From NCBI RefSeq assembly GCF_040066175.1, contig NZ_JBEAAM010000020.1:6891-70890 (forward strand): DNA of 64,000 nucleotides, in the 5' to 3' direction. The number at the start of each line of letters is the position of its first letter. Within the stretch, counting starts at the first letter, position 1. Below, piece by piece: positions 63,791 to 64,000 of this stretch. A model generated the notes under the pieces. That model did not search any database, was not told where the DNA came from, and worked only from the letters and a program-made list of their open reading frames with translations. The DNA is from Solimonas sp040066175. GTDB taxonomy: Bacteria; Pseudomonadota; Gammaproteobacteria; Nevskiales; Nevskiaceae. Made by a program: the position numbers and the translations under genes.

Positions 63791-64000
63791 GGATGAGTTG
63801 TGCGGGGCGTTGCGCCACGGTTGTGATCGGGTGAGTCCGGCACCGCGTCCGCAGCGTCCGGAGGCGCGCGAACATTATCACAGCAGGCCATTGCAGCCTA
63901 TCCGCAGCCTCTTCCAATGACACATGAGCCTGAAGGGGGTGCGTGATTCCAACGTGAAGTGAGCCTGAAAGGCCGGCGGGGCGGCGGGATCATCGGAGGA
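63791..64000. other. Region upstream of tolQ with a candidate extended -10 promoter
   Basis: No coding gene is supported. On the minus strand TGTGATAAT (63882-63874) reads as an extended -10 pointing at tolQ, without a clear -35. A GGAGGA at 63995-64000 on the plus strand could be the ribosome site of a gene starting beyond the window. The segment GAGCCTGAA occurs twice, about 60 bp apart. Confidence 0.35.

Overview
The window is about 64 kb of high-GC chromosomal DNA with dense, short-spaced genes, four tRNA genes and no insertion sequence, prophage module or CRISPR array that I can see. The gene set (PspF/PspABC, Tol-Pal with queE-queC behind it, a PhoP/PhoQ-like pair, oligoribonuclease, PpsR/PpsA, a bacterial glg cluster, HAE1-type RND efflux, an MMPL exporter next to a DUF1329 protein) points to a gammaproteobacterium. 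The MMPL-DUF1329 pair and the base composition suggest the Nevskiales/Xanthomonadales side, but that placement is inference.

Layout. 1-0.5 kb: the C-terminal end of a JetD nuclease, so a Wadjet anti-plasmid system probably lies just outside the window, closed by a strong bidirectional terminator. 0.5-6.7 kb: an SRPBCC/GyrI-like membrane protein, a TPR protein and a copper-type unit (a Cys/His-rich exported peptide, a TolC-like lipoprotein, a Tat-exported multicopper oxidase), three products that share His-rich segments. 6.8-8.6 kb: isocitrate lyase and an EF-hand protein. 8.7-13.0 kb: a tightly coupled five-gene unit (ABC ATPase, ABC-2 permease, acyl carrier protein, ketosynthase, ketosynthase-like protein without a visible active-site Cys), the best candidate here for an undescribed acyl-product system. 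13-24.8 kb: an orphan two-TM protein, an RND pump, a sigma54-controlled psp locus with an additional exported small protein, an HD protein, TetR, a membrane fusion protein and an MMPL transporter.

24.8-29.8 kb: DUF1329 protein, then a glycine-zipper protein, a PepSY-like peptide, a response regulator and a sensor kinase, preceded by a PhoP-box-like direct repeat; oligoribonuclease converges on the kinase. 29.9-40.1 kb: housekeeping and sulfur-amino-acid genes (cystathionine beta-synthase, HAD hydrolase, a Cys/Met-metabolism PLP enzyme, phhB, recR), PhoD, the ppsR/ppsA pair and an RNase T2 whose start lies inside ppsA. 40.2-50.5 kb: tRNA-Ala and tRNA-Glu, then the glycogen locus: glgB and a GH57-GH77 fusion on the minus strand, glgC-glgP-glgA on the plus strand.

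50.5-54.4 kb: a CBS-domain protein, the AmmeMemoRadiSam set (amrS divergent from amrB-amrA), a helix-turn-helix protein and tRNA-Pro. 54.5-57.6 kb: a roughly 1000-residue fusion of a membrane O-acyltransferase with a GT-C-like glycosyltransferase, preceded by tRNA-Lys. 57.6-63.8 kb: tolQ-tolR-tolA-tolB-pal-cpoB-queE-queC, all on the minus strand, without ybgC next to tolQ. Coordinates are from reading the sequence; no database search or structure prediction was run.
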